DNA from: Ophioceras dolichostomum
Lineage: Eukaryota > Ascomycota > Sordariomycetes > Magnaporthales > Ophioceraceae
DNA: 17,952 nt
Assembly: GCA_003049485.1 (NCBI GenBank)
Contig: PYST01000541.1
Location: forward strand, 1 to 17,952
Direction: 5' to 3'
The notes below the pieces were generated by a model. That model saw only the letters and a list, made by a program, of their open reading frames with translations. It was not told the DNA's origin and did not search any database. Numbering within the stretch: position 1 is the first letter of the stretch; each line of letters opens with the position of its first letter. Positions 17,058-17,952 of this stretch are shown piece by piece. Position numbers and translations under genes: made by a program.

Positions 17058-17952
17058 GGTTATAAGAACCCCGATGTACTGCTAGTACTCACTTCGTCCC
17101 TGTCGGCCGAAGTCGAGGGACCGATGATGAGCTGCGCCGAGTTACTTTCCGACGGCTGACCCGAACCGGCCATCCCCTCCACTCCCCTCCACTCCTGGCA
17201 TGGGCTGTGGTGCTCCGCTTCCCCGTTCCCGACCACTATCTCTCCCAGCTCTTCAAGACAGGCGCCTTGGCGCCAAGTCGATCCGCGACGGAACCGAACC
17301 AAGGCGACTTAATGTGGTGGCAAATACTTGTAATAGCCATGGCTTTGGTGGCCGTGAAGAGCTTCTCCGACATGCTGACCAACAGGAGTGCGTCAAGCTC
17401 CGGGCACGCGAGCACCAGCTTGCCGGACATGGTGGCGACCGACGATGCGGGCAGGGACGGGGCGACTAGCCTACCTAATTTGAGGATTGATGATGACGAT
17501 GATGACGATGACGAATCCCAGGTTTTTTTATCTTCACAACCCAGAGCCTGGAAAAAACCCGGGAAGAAAAGAAGAATTTCAACAGCCAGCCTATCCGACT
17601 ATGCAGTCTCCCTGTAGACAAACTGAGGTGACCTTCGCAGTAGGGCGACGAGGGTCTCTCTGGCAATATCGTACGGTTGAAGCTGCGGGGAAGGAAAGGA
17701 ACCGACGGCGCGAGCCACAAGCTGGATATCGCGGACTGCCTCGTGAACGGAATACACTGTAGACACCTGCAACTAAGTTGTGCCGTGTGTACTACTGTAA
17801 AGCAGCTGATAAGAAGCCTCCCAACTTTCAAGATAGGGCTAGTGCGATATGAAAAGAAAGCAAATCCTACCAGGGAGGACTCATGCCACTCGGGTAATGG
17901 GGTGGGAAAACAGTTATTTGGTCCTGTGGAATCCCTCTCAATCCTTTGTGTG
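17058..17952. other. Right flank with no convincing gene
   Basis: One doubtful plus-strand frame at 17207-17617 is listed separately. The rest, including 17618-17952, shows no family motif, RNA gene or repeat beyond a short GATGAC run. Confidence 0.4.
17207..17617 (+). CDS. Doubtful small ORF with one hydrophobic segment
   Basis: This 136-codon frame has one hydrophobic stretch (MWWQILVIAMALVAV, about residues 36-50), a Ser-rich region, an Asp run (IDDDDDDDDE) coded by a GATGAC microsatellite at 17488-17513, and a basic tail (KKPGKKRR). No family is recognised. It begins about 150 bases after the PKS remnant and may be chance or another degraded fragment. No introns or promoter were identified. 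I report it mainly because it is one of the few long frames of the flank without a better competitor. Confidence 0.2.
   Translation: MVLRFPVPDHYLSQLFKTGALAPSRSATEPNQGDLMWWQILVIAMALVAVKSFSDMLTNRSASSSGHASTSLPDMVATDDAGRDGATSLPNLRIDDDDDDDDESQVFLSSQPRAWKKPGKKRRISTASLSDYAVSL

Noticed and set aside
1..17952. CRISPR arrays, rRNA, tRNA, complete transposons with terminal repeats
   Set aside because: None seen; CRISPR is not expected in a fungal nuclear genome, and no transposase or reverse transcriptase motif was found in the readable frames.

Overview
The window looks like the nuclear genome of a filamentous ascomycete (Pezizomycotina, most likely a sordariomycete). The genes carry short GT-AG introns of about 70-160 nt, often with GTATGT or GTGAGT donors. 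The gene content is typical of such fungi: a secreted CE1 esterase, a GMC oxidoreductase, a HeLo-like/pseudokinase protein, a secreted His1 LPMO-like protein, a 7-TM orphan membrane protein and a reducing-polyketide-synthase remnant. This rests on reading the sequence; no database search was possible.

Layout. 393-1363 (-) is an apparently intact two-exon CE1 esterase. 1424-3177 is gene-free apart from short repeats and candidate promoter motifs. 3178-5395 (+) is a near full-length GMC oxidoreductase broken by frameshifts and nonsense codons. Convergent to it, 5514-7503 (-) is a HeLo-like plus pseudokinase gene with one nonsense codon and one frameshift. 7504-9638 is gene-free and holds an N flanked by a 24-25 bp duplication, probably an assembly junction. 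9639-10406 (+) is an intact secreted protein whose predicted mature N-terminus is histidine, as in copper LPMOs. 11235-11595 (+) is a fragment possibly from the C-terminal end of a GH115 enzyme. 12272-13881 (-) is an intact two-exon, seven-helix membrane protein. 14967-17057 (+) is a highly frameshifted remnant of a reducing PKS (AT/DH linker, DH and methyltransferase regions only). The final 0.9 kb holds one doubtful ORF.

Interpretation. Three intact, plausibly expressed genes (esterase, LPMO-like protein, 7-TM protein) are interleaved with at least three dead genes and one fragment, the pattern of an accessory or subtelomere-like region. Four premature stops in the dead genes are all TAG. 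Each is explained by a single CpA-to-TpA change, the preferred context of repeat-induced point mutation (RIP), but the sequence is not AT-rich, so any RIP was light or old. The PKS remnant has decayed mainly by small indels. The two candidate plant-cell-wall secreted proteins suggest a saprotrophic or plant-associated lifestyle. The GMC oxidoreductase and PKS may be remains of a former secondary-metabolite locus, but they lie about 10 kb apart and this is only inference.
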